Assembly (NCBI GenBank): GCA_946499615.1
Contig: CAMMST010000015.1
Coordinates: 1 to 47,527, forward strand
DNA: 47,527 bases
Source: Enterococcus_E cecorum_B
Lineage (GTDB): Bacteria > Bacillota > Bacilli > Lactobacillales > Enterococcaceae
Reading direction: 5' to 3'
Shown here: in pieces, positions 8,445 to 15,553 of the stretch
Layout of the letters: the number at the start of each line of letters is the position of its first letter
Position numbering within the stretch: position 1 is the first letter of the stretch
Program-made: the position numbers and the translations under genes
The notes under the pieces: model-generated
What the model was told of the DNA's origin: nothing
The model's database searches: none
The model's input: the letters and a program-made list of their open reading frames with translations, nothing else

Positions 8445-8990
8445 ATGATTGAAAAAGAACAATTAATCCGTGATTTAACGACGATTACGCAAGAGGTTTT
8501 GGCTAAAGCACAGCTAAAAGCCGGAGATATTTTTGTCTTGGGTTGTTCCACTAGTGAAATTGCTGGTGGCGTGATTGGCAAAAATTCGAGTCAAGAGATT
8601 GGAGAATGGGTCGTTGAAACTTTACTTGCGATTTTGTCTGAGCAGCAAATTTTTCTAGCAGTCCAAGGGTGTGAACATTTAAATCGTGCTTTGGTTGTGG
8701 AAAGAGCCGCGCAAGAACGTTACAATCTAGAAGAAGTTGCCGTTGTCCCTCAGTTACATGCAGGTGGTGCTTGTAGTGTGGCTGCTTTTCGCTATTTTAA
8801 CGAACCCGTCGAAGTGGAGCATCTCGTGGCCAAAGCAGGAATCGATTTAGGAGATACCTCAATTGGCATGCATATCAAACACGTCCAAGTACCGATTCGC
8901 CCAAGCATCCGCGAACTTGGCGGTGCACACGTAACTGCCCTTTATAGCCGACCAAAATACATCGGCGGCCCACGCGCAAAATATGAATAA
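8445..8990 (+). CDS. DUF436 / TIGR01440 family protein (YwlG-like)
   Basis: 181 residues matching the DUF436 family, with the signatures GCSTSEIAGGVIGK, AVQGCEHLNRALV, HAGGACSVAAF and the C-terminal YSRPKYIGGPRAKYE. The family occurs across Firmicutes and its function is unknown to me. It starts directly after the ECF gene, with GGGGG ten bases upstream of the ATG, and is the last gene of the operon. Its stop codon overlaps the first base of the repeat array at 8990. Confidence 0.88.
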   Translation: MIEKEQLIRDLTTITQEVLAKAQLKAGDIFVLGCSTSEIAGGVIGKNSSQEIGEWVVETLLAILSEQQIFLAVQGCEHLNRALVVERAAQERYNLEEVAVVPQLHAGGACSVAAFRYFNEPVEVEHLVAKAGIDLGDTSIGMHIKHVQVPIRPSIRELGGAHVTALYSRPKYIGGPRAKYE

Positions 8991-9190
8991 AGGTTGTGAA
9001 GCAGCTCGTCCAGACATGAAGAAATTCGTGTGTTTACCTACCGCTGAGAAAATCGGATGAAAGGAGATTTTCTCGAGCGGAAGGGCGAATTTCACAATGT
9101 CTAGCTGCTGAACACCGTAAATAAAGGTTGTGAAGCGACTTGCTCAGCCACGAGCGGATAAGGTTGTCCAGAACGTCGGGAAAGTCCGCT
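8990..9190 (+). repeat. Palindromic intergenic repeat array A: one full type-1 unit plus a type-2 half unit
   Basis: Unit A1 (8990-9117, 128 bp) begins AAGGTTGTGAAGCAGCT and ends AGCTGCTGAACACCG. Inside, GAAATTCG pairs with CGAATTTC, and GAGAAAATC pairs with GATTTTCTC around an 11-base loop. After a 6-base spacer, unit A2 (9124-9190) is the 5' half of a type-2 unit and stops at the hairpin apex. The next gene (VanZ-like) starts about 110 bases later. Type-1 copies recur at 15336 and 29488. Confidence 0.85.
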
Positions 9191-9301
9191 CTACTTCAAA
9201 AGATATCGACTATTCAAAAGTTGTCATTCATGTTAAGCTAGAAAAAGAAAAGAAGTGGCATAGTACCTCTTCATAAAAAATGACAGAAGTAGAGGACAAA
9301 G

Positions 9302-9799
9302 ATGTTTAAACAATCTAGAAAAAATGGGAACTTTTATCTTATTATTACGTTAATCATGATGGCAATCTTATTTTACAGTTCATCGCAGACTTATGAGCAA
9401 CAATCTCAAATCCCCTTGCTGACCAAACTATTAAAAGACGAGCCGCTACGTGATTGGCTGAGTAAGATTTCTTTTGATTATGCCGGTTCAACCGTGAGTA
9501 TTGCACATTCGGGTTATTTTCATTTTGTGGAATTTTTTATTCGCAAAGCTGCGCACTTTACCACTTACTTTATTTTAGGTGGGAGTTTATTTTTAGGATT
9601 AAGCGCGAAATTAAATCTTGCTTGGCTGTGTGCCCCGGTTAGTGTTTTTGCGGCTCTAGGTTATGCGGCCAGCGATGAGTTTCACCAAATGTTAACCGGT
9701 GGACGGACACCATTATTCCAAGATGTGATGCTAGATGGTGCTGGTGCTTTATGTGCCGTAGTAATTGTATTGTTGTTTCGTGCATGGAAGAAAAGATAG
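9302..9799 (+). CDS. VanZ-like membrane protein
   Basis: 165 residues with a hydrophobic N-terminal helix and three further membrane segments. It shows the VanZ family pattern RKAAHFTTYFILG, then ASDEFHQMLTGGRTPLFQDVMLDGAGA. Family members include the teicoplanin-resistance protein VanZ, but most have no proven role, and no van genes are present here. The start is ATG 9302 behind AGAGGACAAAG. It converges on the ABC exporter across a shared terminator. Confidence 0.88.
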   Translation: MFKQSRKNGNFYLIITLIMMAILFYSSSQTYEQQSQIPLLTKLLKDEPLRDWLSKISFDYAGSTVSIAHSGYFHFVEFFIRKAAHFTTYFILGGSLFLGLSAKLNLAWLCAPVSVFAALGYAASDEFHQMLTGGRTPLFQDVMLDGAGALCAVVIVLLFRAWKKR

Positions 9800-9807
9800 C
9801 AAACTTT

Positions 9808-9853
9808 AAGCCCTTATCTTTGAAGTAAAGTCAGAGATAAGGGCTTATTTTAT
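9808..9853. terminator. Bidirectional terminator between vanZ-like and the ABC exporter
   Basis: A near-perfect 15-bp stem (AGCCCTTATCTTTGA with TCAGAGATAAGGGCT) is followed by a T-rich tract. It serves both convergent genes and slightly overlaps the ABC stop codon. Confidence 0.8.
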
Positions 9854-11436
9854 AGTTCAATGATTTGGTCGCATCGTTCTTTTAAGGCAGTCTCAAGATG
9901 GTGTGTAATCATTAAGACCGTACAATCTTTGAGACTAAAAATAAATTGCTCGATTTCTCTTGCTGTTTTTGTATCGATGTTGGCTGTACTTTCATCTAGC
10001 AGAATGATTTTCTTCTTGCGTAAGAGTCCCCGAGCAAGTGCTAGTCGTTGCTTTTGTCCGCCAGAGAGATTATCACCATGTTCAGTTAATTCGTAATCTA
10101 ATTTGTGACGAAACTCAGCTAATCCAGCATGAATGAGTGCTTGGTGTAACTGCTTTTCGGTAAACGACTCACCTAAGCAGAGATTATCTTTAAGGGTCCC
10201 ACTAAAGACATAGGGATTTTGTTCGATATACAGTATTTGTGTGCGCAAAGTCTGCTCCTCTAAGCTTTGATAATCCTTGCTACCAAGAAATATTTCACCA
10301 GTGGTCGGTGTTAGTAGGCCAATAATCAGTTGAAAAAGTGTCGATTTACCTTTCCCACTGGCCCCGATAATGGCATATTTTTTTCCGGATTCAAAAGTAT
10401 AGTTTAAGTTGGAAAATAATGCTTGCGGGCTACCTGGATATTGAAATGAGACGTCTTTAAAACGGATTTCATATTCATCTATTTCCTGATTTGTTGGTAA
10501 TTCTTGAGAGGAATAAGCGTCAAAATAATGATTCTTTTCAAAGATTGGTTCTACACTGCGGATGGCTGCGAGATATTGGCTCATATTGCCTGCAGTATTA
10601 AAGACAATGGTGGCTAAACTCAATACAGTTGTCACCGCACCAATACTAATTTCTTGATGAAGTGCAAAATATCCAGCTAAGGCGATGGCGGTAATCTGTC
10701 CACAAATGTTGCCAAACCCACCAAGCACAATCACTTTCGCCATGAGAAACATTTGATTATTTTTGGCATGGCGAACGAGGTCATAAGCACGAACTAAACG
10801 TTGACGCAAAAAATCTAGACTTTGAAATAGATAAAACGTTGAAAATCCAGCTAAGGCTTCAGTGGCAAGTTGGTTGGCTTGCTCATTTTGGTTGGCATAG
10901 GCTAAGGCAAGGTGTTTGAGTTTGTTATCTAGTAGTTTTGGTAATTGTAATAAAATCACCAGTTGCACACCTACAACGATAAATACTAACCAGTGAATCA
11001 GTAATAGCGAACTTAACGCAAAGAACAGGCTGATAAGGTTAGCAAGTAGTTCATAGACGTTCATGATTCCTTGCTGCTCAAGTTGTAAAATATCATTACT
11101 CAGTTTAGAAACATGACTTCCAATTGCCGTTTGCTTAAATTGCTTCGGTGTTTGGTGCACTATCTGTAAGATGATACGTTCTCTCAAAAATAGAACCATT
11201 TTAGCAACTAATTGGCTAGAGTAGTTAATTTGAACGTATTTTATAAACAAAAAAGTAAGGTAGCTTAGAATTAAAATCAAACACCCACGATAAAAATGAA
11301 GGGAACTTTGAGCAATAATTCCATTGACTATCCATGAATAACTAAAACTGGCGATAGTGGTACAAGCACTAGCACCAATCATAATCACCAAAACCAAAGT
11401 ATTTTCTTTCCAAAAAGTTTGTAGTAATTGCTTCAT
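9850..11436 (-). CDS. ABC exporter (fused membrane and ATPase domains)
   Basis: 528 residues. The N-terminal 300 residues hold about six membrane helices. The C-terminal ATPase domain has Walker A GASGKGKSTL, signature LSGGQKQRLALARG, Walker B KKIILLDES and switch MITHH. A half-transporter of this kind works as a dimer to export peptides, lipids or drugs; the substrate is unknown. It is divergent from an Rgg-family regulator only 100 bases away, so the pair probably forms one regulated unit. The start ATG at 11436 has AAAGGAG 11 bases upstream. A broken paralogue of its end lies at 6361-6668. Confidence 0.9.
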   Translation of the reverse strand: MKQLLQTFWKENTLVLVIMIGASACTTIASFSYSWIVNGIIAQSSLHFYRGCLILILSYLTFLFIKYVQINYSSQLVAKMVLFLRERIILQIVHQTPKQFKQTAIGSHVSKLSNDILQLEQQGIMNVYELLANLISLFFALSSLLLIHWLVFIVVGVQLVILLQLPKLLDNKLKHLALAYANQNEQANQLATEALAGFSTFYLFQSLDFLRQRLVRAYDLVRHAKNNQMFLMAKVIVLGGFGNICGQITAIALAGYFALHQEISIGAVTTVLSLATIVFNTAGNMSQYLAAIRSVEPIFEKNHYFDAYSSQELPTNQEIDEYEIRFKDVSFQYPGSPQALFSNLNYTFESGKKYAIIGASGKGKSTLFQLIIGLLTPTTGEIFLGSKDYQSLEEQTLRTQILYIEQNPYVFSGTLKDNLCLGESFTEKQLHQALIHAGLAEFRHKLDYELTEHGDNLSGGQKQRLALARGLLRKKKIILLDESTANIDTKTAREIEQFIFSLKDCTVLMITHHLETALKERCDQIIEL

Positions 11437-11440
11437 GTAG

Positions 11441-11508
11441 TTGACGACTCCTTTAGTAAAAGATATGATGGATAAAAAATATCATAAAGGTAAACGAGAT
11501 AGGTGAAA
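11441..11508. promoter_or_regulatory. Divergent promoters of the ABC exporter and rgg with symmetric -10 boxes
   Basis: Plus strand (rgg): TTGACG 11441-11446, 17-base spacer, TATGAT 11464-11469. Minus strand (ABC): TATGAT complementary to 11481-11486, with a weak -35 (TTTCAC) 16 bases upstream at 11503-11508. The two -10 boxes form an inverted repeat separated by 11 AT-rich bases, so a regulator bound there could affect both genes. The rgg -35 lies within the ABC 5' leader. Confidence 0.65.
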
Positions 11509-11537
11509 TGTTTCCTATAGGTTAAAAGGAGGTGGCG

Positions 11538-12395
11538 ATGGAACAATTTGGGCCGATGATTCGAGAACTTCGATTATCAAAAGGACTGACCTTAAATGAA
11601 TTAGCGAAAGACATTGTTTCCGTGCCGTTTTTGTCAAAGTATGAGCGTGGGGGAAGTGATATTTCTGTGGCGCATTTTTTTCAATTGACGGATCGCTTAA
11701 ATGTGCGATTTTCAGAATTTGAAGTGGCTAATTTGGTCAGCGAACAGGAAAAACAAGATGCTTTTTTAGAAAAATATAGTTATGCAGTCAATAATGATAA
11801 TATTATTTTACTTCGTCAACTATTGACGGATGAAAAGCAGTATTATCAGCAAAATAGCAATATTCGTCATGTACACAATCAAATCATCCTCAAGCAGTAT
11901 ATTCATAATTTAGGTCAACTTCCTTATGACCAAGAAGGAATCAAAGTGATTAAAGATTATTTGATGAAAGTAGAAGACTGGCATCTATATGAGATTGAGT
12001 TGTTTGGAAATAGTATTTTCTTTTTACCGTTAGCTACAAGTGAATTTTTAGTGAAAACAGCGATTAAAAAAACTTATTTAATGGACAAGATTAGTAACAA
12101 TAAGCATGTCTTAGCCCAAGTGATCGCAAATGTGATTACACGTATGATTGAATCAGAGGAAATATTAAAAGCTCAAAAATTGATTGAGTTAGCGAAGAAA
12201 CAACTAACGAATACGAATTTTTACTATGAAAAGAATTATTTACACTTTTTTGAAGGATATTGTCTTTTAAAATCAGGCAAAGAGTTAGGAAAAAAGTACT
12301 GTGAACAAGCGCTTGAGGTAATGAAAATATTGGAAGATTATGAATTGGCCAATCACCTAACTATTTATCTCAATAAACACGGATTTAAACTATAG
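11538..12395 (+). CDS. Rgg/GadR/MutR-family transcriptional regulator
   Basis: 285 residues. The N-terminal XRE-type helix-turn-helix (IRELRLSKGLTLNELAKDIVSVPFLSKYERGGSDIS) is followed by a helical repeat domain of the Rgg/MutR type that usually senses a short peptide. The start is ATG 11538, with AAAGGAGGT just upstream (GTG 11532 overlaps that site). It is divergent from the ABC exporter. In streptococci such regulators often control an adjacent exporter or peptide gene, and control of this exporter is inferred. No obvious pheromone ORF was found beside it. Confidence 0.88.
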   Translation: MEQFGPMIRELRLSKGLTLNELAKDIVSVPFLSKYERGGSDISVAHFFQLTDRLNVRFSEFEVANLVSEQEKQDAFLEKYSYAVNNDNIILLRQLLTDEKQYYQQNSNIRHVHNQIILKQYIHNLGQLPYDQEGIKVIKDYLMKVEDWHLYEIELFGNSIFFLPLATSEFLVKTAIKKTYLMDKISNNKHVLAQVIANVITRMIESEEILKAQKLIELAKKQLTNTNFYYEKNYLHFFEGYCLLKSGKELGKKYCEQALEVMKILEDYELANHLTIYLNKHGFKL

Positions 12396-12398
12396 GAA

Positions 12399-12436
12399 AA
12401 ACAGGTCAGAATGCATGCTGTTTCTGGCCTGTTTGC
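12399..12436 (+). terminator. Terminator after rgg
   Basis: A 12-bp stem with one wobble pair (AACAGGTCAGAA with TTCTGGCCTGTT) comes right after the rgg stop. The downstream tract is only moderately T-rich. Confidence 0.65.
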
Positions 12437-12443
12437 TAATATT

Positions 12444-12899
12444 TTATTTTTCGCTGGTAAAGGTTGCTTCGAATACTTCGCCAATCAATTGTACTCTGAT
12501 AAGATGATAGGTGTGGTTTGCTTGTGTAATCGTTTTAGGAATAGCTTTGAGATCCGTGTATTTTTCGGTCCATTCGTCTTTTGCTTGCGTGTGATCAGTT
12601 TCAGGAATAAAGGTGGCTTCTAGTTGTTTCTCTTTTTTTACATTAACGGATAATAATTGCCACGTTTTCTTTTCCTCTGTTAAGGTTTTAGGAATATCAC
12701 TTAGACTTTGATACGTTTTGCTGATTGTTTGCGTGGTAGCTTGTTGCGTACTGGTTGTTGTCGAATTACTCAGGGCAGTACTTAAACTTGTCTTTTGGGT
12801 GCTTTCATGAGTTTCAGCAGATTTACTGGCAGTACTTTGGCAGCCTGCAAGTATAAAAAGTAAACCAATCGATACTAGGAATCTTAGAAATTGACGCAT
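12444..12899 (-). CDS. Lipoprotein with two related C-terminal repeats
   Basis: 151 residues. A signal peptide with lipobox LAGC puts the lipidated Cys at position 20, followed by a Ser/Thr-rich linker of about 45 residues. Two similar modules follow: SDIPKTLTEEKKTWQLLSVNVKK...LEATF and KAIPKTITQANHTYHLIRVQLIGEVFEATF. The mature protein should be anchored on the outer face of the membrane. No function is recognised. The start is ATG 12899 with AGAGG eight bases before it, rather than GTG 12908. It has its own promoter. Confidence 0.82.
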   Translation of the reverse strand: MRQFLRFLVSIGLLFILAGCQSTASKSAETHESTQKTSLSTALSNSTTTSTQQATTQTISKTYQSLSDIPKTLTEEKKTWQLLSVNVKKEKQLEATFIPETDHTQAKDEWTEKYTDLKAIPKTITQANHTYHLIRVQLIGEVFEATFTSEK

Positions 12900-12939
12900 A
12901 CCAATCACCTCTTGAATTGTCAGAATATTTATATAATTA

Positions 12940-12968
12940 ATTGTAGCACATCATGAAAAAAAAGTAAA
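12940..12968 (-). promoter_or_regulatory. Promoter of the lipoprotein gene
   Basis: On the minus strand, TTTACT (12968-12963) lies 17 bases before TACAAT (12945-12940), about 40 bases upstream of the start codon. Confidence 0.6.
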
Positions 12969-12988
12969 TCAACATTGGTAGCGAATTC

Positions 12989-13022
12989 TAAAAAAAGAGC
13001 CACTCCACTTAGAGCAGCTCTC
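12989..13022 (-). terminator. Terminator of the small membrane peptide gene
   Basis: On the minus strand the hairpin AGAGC...GCTCT is followed by seven T residues, eight bases after the stop codon of the 37-residue ORF. Confidence 0.7.
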
Positions 13023-13029
13023 TATACGA

Positions 13030-13143
13030 TTATTTACTTTTTTCTGTTAAGTCACTTAGCCAACGAGTCAAGAACTGACCCTTAAAACCAAGCGCACCTA
13101 AAACGAAGACAACAACGACAATTTTCAATACATCTAACCACAT
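13030..13143 (-). CDS. 37-residue single-span membrane peptide
   Basis: Short ORF encoding a peptide beginning MWLDVLKIVVVVFVLGALGF and ending RWLSDLTEKSK. It has one hydrophobic segment (residues 5-20) and a mixed-charge C-terminus. It is complete as a gene: an extended -10 (TGATATAAT) at 13169-13177, GGAGG seven to eight bases before the ATG, and a terminator after the stop. The layout suggests a real small protein. It could be a type I toxin-like peptide or a membrane accessory peptide, but I recognise no family. It lies between ferrochelatase and the lipoprotein gene, on the same strand as both. Confidence 0.72.
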   Translation of the reverse strand: MWLDVLKIVVVVFVLGALGFKGQFLTRWLSDLTEKSK

Positions 13144-13168
13144 AAAATCGCCTCCATTTCTTACCCTC

Positions 13169-13177
13169 ATTATATCA
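13169..13177 (-). promoter_or_regulatory. Extended -10 promoter of the small membrane peptide gene
   Basis: The minus strand reads TGATATAAT, an extended -10 with no clear -35 box, about 25 bases before the start codon and just after the hemH stop codon. Confidence 0.55.
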
Positions 13178-13189
13178 TGAAAAGGGCGG

Positions 13190-14125
13190 CTAGGATAGTA
13201 ATTTCACTACTAATTGGGCGAAATCAGAATCGGCATTAAAGGGTGGCAAATAGTAAAAATGTTGGCCGCCAGCTTGTAAAAAGTACGCCTTATTTTCTTC
13301 TTCAAGTTCTTCAATGGTTTCCAGACAGTCCACGACAAATCCTGGCGCTACGACTAAGAGATTTTTGATTCCTTGTGTCGGTAGTTCTTTCATCAGGGCA
13401 TCAGTTGCCGGAGTGAGCCATTTTCCGGGACCAAATTTGGATTGGAAACTTTCAAAATACTGAATAGGACCGACTTTTGCCATGATTTCTTGCGTGGTGC
13501 TATGACATTCATCTGGATAAGTGTCACCTTTTTGTACATAGCTTTCAGGCAAACCATGATAAGAAAACAAAATGGCATCCACCTGATGATGGGTCAGGAA
13601 GTTTTTGATTTTTTCTACAAAATAGCGAATATAATCGGGGTGATCATAGTAAGAGCGAATAAATCGCGTGGTAACAATTTTCTCACTCCCTTTAAAATAA
13701 TTCATTACGCTATCAAACACCGAACCGACCGTGGTACCAGAATATTGCGGATACATCGGTACAATCGTCAAGTCCGTCACCTTTTTGGCCAACATGGCAT
13801 CTAAGGCGTCTTCAATACTTGGCTCGCTATAACTCATGGCAAAACCAACCTCATAATCAGGTAAGAGTTGCGCTAAGTGTTCTTTTTGCGCTTGTGTATA
13901 ATGAAGTAATGGAAAACCTTGGTCTGTATAGATTTGTTGATATAATTGCGCTGATTTTTTGGGACGCGTCTGTAAAATAATACCATTTAAAAGCGGCAAC
14001 CAAAACCAACGCGGCATTTGAATCACTCGTGGATCACTTAAAAATTTCTTTAAATACTTTTTTACATCTTTCACCTCAGGGCTTTTAGGGGTCCCAAGAT
14101 TGATGATGAGTACACCTTTTTTCAA
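13190..14125 (-). CDS. hemH: Ferrochelatase (HemH/CpfC type)
   Basis: 311 residues from the chosen start. Inserts iron into a porphyrin (coproporphyrin III in most Firmicutes). Signatures are VLIINLGTP at the start, SYSEPSIEDAL, LFSYHGLPESYV with the catalytic His, and a C-terminal VVAPGFVVDCLETIEEL. The start is TTG 14125 (MKKGVLIINLGTP), with AAAGGTGA five bases upstream. Longer readings from ATG codons further upstream are rejected, because an extended -10 box (TGCTATAAT) lies at 14171-14179, inside that longer frame. No other haem-synthesis genes are in the window, so it may act on imported porphyrin. Confidence 0.9.
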   Translation of the reverse strand: MKKGVLIINLGTPKSPEVKDVKKYLKKFLSDPRVIQMPRWFWLPLLNGIILQTRPKKSAQLYQQIYTDQGFPLLHYTQAQKEHLAQLLPDYEVGFAMSYSEPSIEDALDAMLAKKVTDLTIVPMYPQYSGTTVGSVFDSVMNYFKGSEKIVTTRFIRSYYDHPDYIRYFVEKIKNFLTHHQVDAILFSYHGLPESYVQKGDTYPDECHSTTQEIMAKVGPIQYFESFQSKFGPGKWLTPATDALMKELPTQGIKNLLVVAPGFVVDCLETIEELEEENKAYFLQAGGQHFYYLPPFNADSDFAQLVVKLLS

Positions 14126-14170
14126 ATTATTCACCTTTTCTACAATTGAATTACTGGACATAACAAAGAA

Positions 14171-14179
14171 ATTATAGCA
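14171..14179 (-). promoter_or_regulatory. Extended -10 promoter of hemH
   Basis: The minus strand reads TGCTATAAT about 45 bases before the TTG start. The hexamer lies inside the longest open frame and so helps to set the start. The divergent srtA promoter must be in the same 90 bases; TGTTATAAA at 14186-14194 on the plus strand is a candidate. Confidence 0.6.
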
Positions 14180-14212
14180 TAATTTTGTTATAAATAAAGC
14201 GAGGTGTCCGAT

Positions 14213-14929
14213 ATGGCGGAAAAGAAACAACGGAAGCTAGGCTCTATGATTCTAAATATCCTGACAGTTGTTTTATTAGTTGTGGGCTTGGTTTTAGTTT
14301 TTAATAAGCCGATTCAAAAATATTTACTCCATCAAAAAACCAACAGCTATCAGGTAACGAAATTAGATAAAAAACAAGTGAAAGCCAATGAAAATGCTCA
14401 GGCAACTTTTGACTTTGATCAGGTCGAGCCGATTAGTTTAGAAGCAATTATGAAAAACCAAGTAAGTGCTAAAGATTTGCCGGTGATTGGTGGGATTGCC
14501 ATTCCAAGTGTGAAAGTGAATTTACCAATATTTAAAGGACTAGCTAATGAAGTTTTGCTTTACGGGGCTGGGACGACAAGCGAGCAACAGAAGATGGGCG
14601 AGGGAAATTATGGCCTTGCTTCTCATCGGATGTTTGATGATAGCTTGTTATTTACCCCACTTGATCATGTGAAAGTGGGCGACAAAATTTATTTGACCGA
14701 TTTATCTAAAATTTATGTCTACCAAGCGATTAACAATCAGCGCGTTTCTCCTGATAGGGTGGATTTGCTAGATGTAGTGCCAGGAAAACGCTTGGTAACA
14801 CTGGTGACTTGTGGTGAAATGAGCGGGGAAACCAGACGTGTCATTCAAGGCGAATTAAAAGAAATTGTTGATTTTGACCATGGAACCAAAGCAATGAAAG
14901 AATCCTTTGAGATGAATAGCAACCACTAA
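14213..14929 (+). CDS. srtA: Class A sortase
   Basis: 238 residues. An N-terminal membrane anchor (MILNILTVVLLVVGLVLVF) precedes an extracellular transpeptidase domain with all three catalytic elements: His in LASHRM, Cys in TLVTC and Arg in TRRVIQGEL. It cleaves LPXTG signals between Thr and Gly and joins the protein to lipid II/peptidoglycan. The LPXTG protein at the window start is a probable substrate. The start is ATG 14213, with GAGG eight bases upstream (GTG 14204 overlaps that site). It is divergent from hemH. Confidence 0.93.
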   Translation: MAEKKQRKLGSMILNILTVVLLVVGLVLVFNKPIQKYLLHQKTNSYQVTKLDKKQVKANENAQATFDFDQVEPISLEAIMKNQVSAKDLPVIGGIAIPSVKVNLPIFKGLANEVLLYGAGTTSEQQKMGEGNYGLASHRMFDDSLLFTPLDHVKVGDKIYLTDLSKIYVYQAINNQRVSPDRVDLLDVVPGKRLVTLVTCGEMSGETRRVIQGELKEIVDFDHGTKAMKESFEMNSNH

Positions 14930-15204
14930 AATGAAAAAAAGATTGACTTATGATGAGAATTGAGTTATAACAAAGTCGTAAATACGAGCGCTAAGTTAGC
15001 TGCTCCAAAAAGAAAGGACTGTTGTGCATTGGCTACTTTTGCTAAAAACAAGATAGATGCGTTATTAAACATAGAGTTTTGCACCATCAAGTTTAGCAAT
15101 CGTAGTAGGAAAGCCCAATAGCTGCAGTCATCATCCTATATATTTGCATGCAAAGATACTTACTCTTGTTGTTTAATAACAAAAGTAAGTATCTTTTTTA
15201 TATT
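14930..15204. other. Intergenic region after srtA
   Basis: About 275 bases without a convincing gene. A 40-codon open stretch around 15010-15125 has no start or ribosome site and resembles nothing I know. The region ends in the terminator at 15153-15199. Confidence 0.5.
15153..15199 (+). terminator. Rho-independent terminator
   Basis: A perfect 12-bp stem (AAGATACTTACT with AGTAAGTATCTT) is followed by a T-run and ends six bases before repeat array B. Confidence 0.85.
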
Positions 15205-15509
15205 AAGGATGTGAAGCGACTTGGTCAGCCACGAGCGTATAAGTTTGTCCAGAACGTCGGGAAAGTCCGAGAAGTAAAGACTTTCCCAGACGAGCTGGCT
15301 TATACGCCGAAGTGGCTAGTCGCTGAACACAGATTTAGGTCGTGAAGCAGCTCGGAAAGCCTCGAAGAAATTCGTGTGCTTACCTTCCGTTGAGAAAATC
15401 GGATGAAAGGAGATTTTCTCAAACGGGAGGGCGAATTTCACAATGTCTAGCTGCTGAACGCCGATATTAAGGATGTGAGGTGGGTCGGTCAGCTCCAAGC
15501 AGCTTGGTT
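15205..15509 (+). repeat. Palindromic intergenic repeat array B: full type-2, full type-1, partial type-3 unit
   Basis: B1 (15205-15332, 128 bp, type 2): AGCGACT pairs with AGTCGCT, AGCCAC with GTGGCT, CGTATAAG with CTTATACG, and GGGAAAGTC with GACTTTCCC. B2 (15336-15463, 128 bp, type 1) carries CCGTT where copies A1 and C2 carry CCGCT, and the pairing arm changes in step. B3 (15469-15509) is the first 40 or so bases of a type-3 unit. Spacers are 3 and 5 bases. The array lies between a terminator and the ABC-F gene. Confidence 0.88.
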
Positions 15510-15553
15510 ATAAAAAATGCATTCGTTCAGAAAATATACGAGGAGGGATGTTT

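Noticed and set aside
8859..9095. Minus-strand open frame beginning MKFALPLEKISFHP, also present at 15316-15498 and 29387-29593
   Set aside because: The similarity follows the palindromic DNA repeat. The frames have no ribosome site, and their ends differ with the flanking sequence, so they are by-products of the repeat.
12411..12623. Plus-strand open frame of 70 codons after rgg
   Set aside because: It is antisense to the lipoprotein gene, starts inside the terminator stem and has no ribosome site.
15010..15125. Open stretch of about 40 codons containing a CC pair, considered as a small bacteriocin-like peptide
   Set aside because: No start codon with a ribosome site, no leader-like sequence and no promoter.
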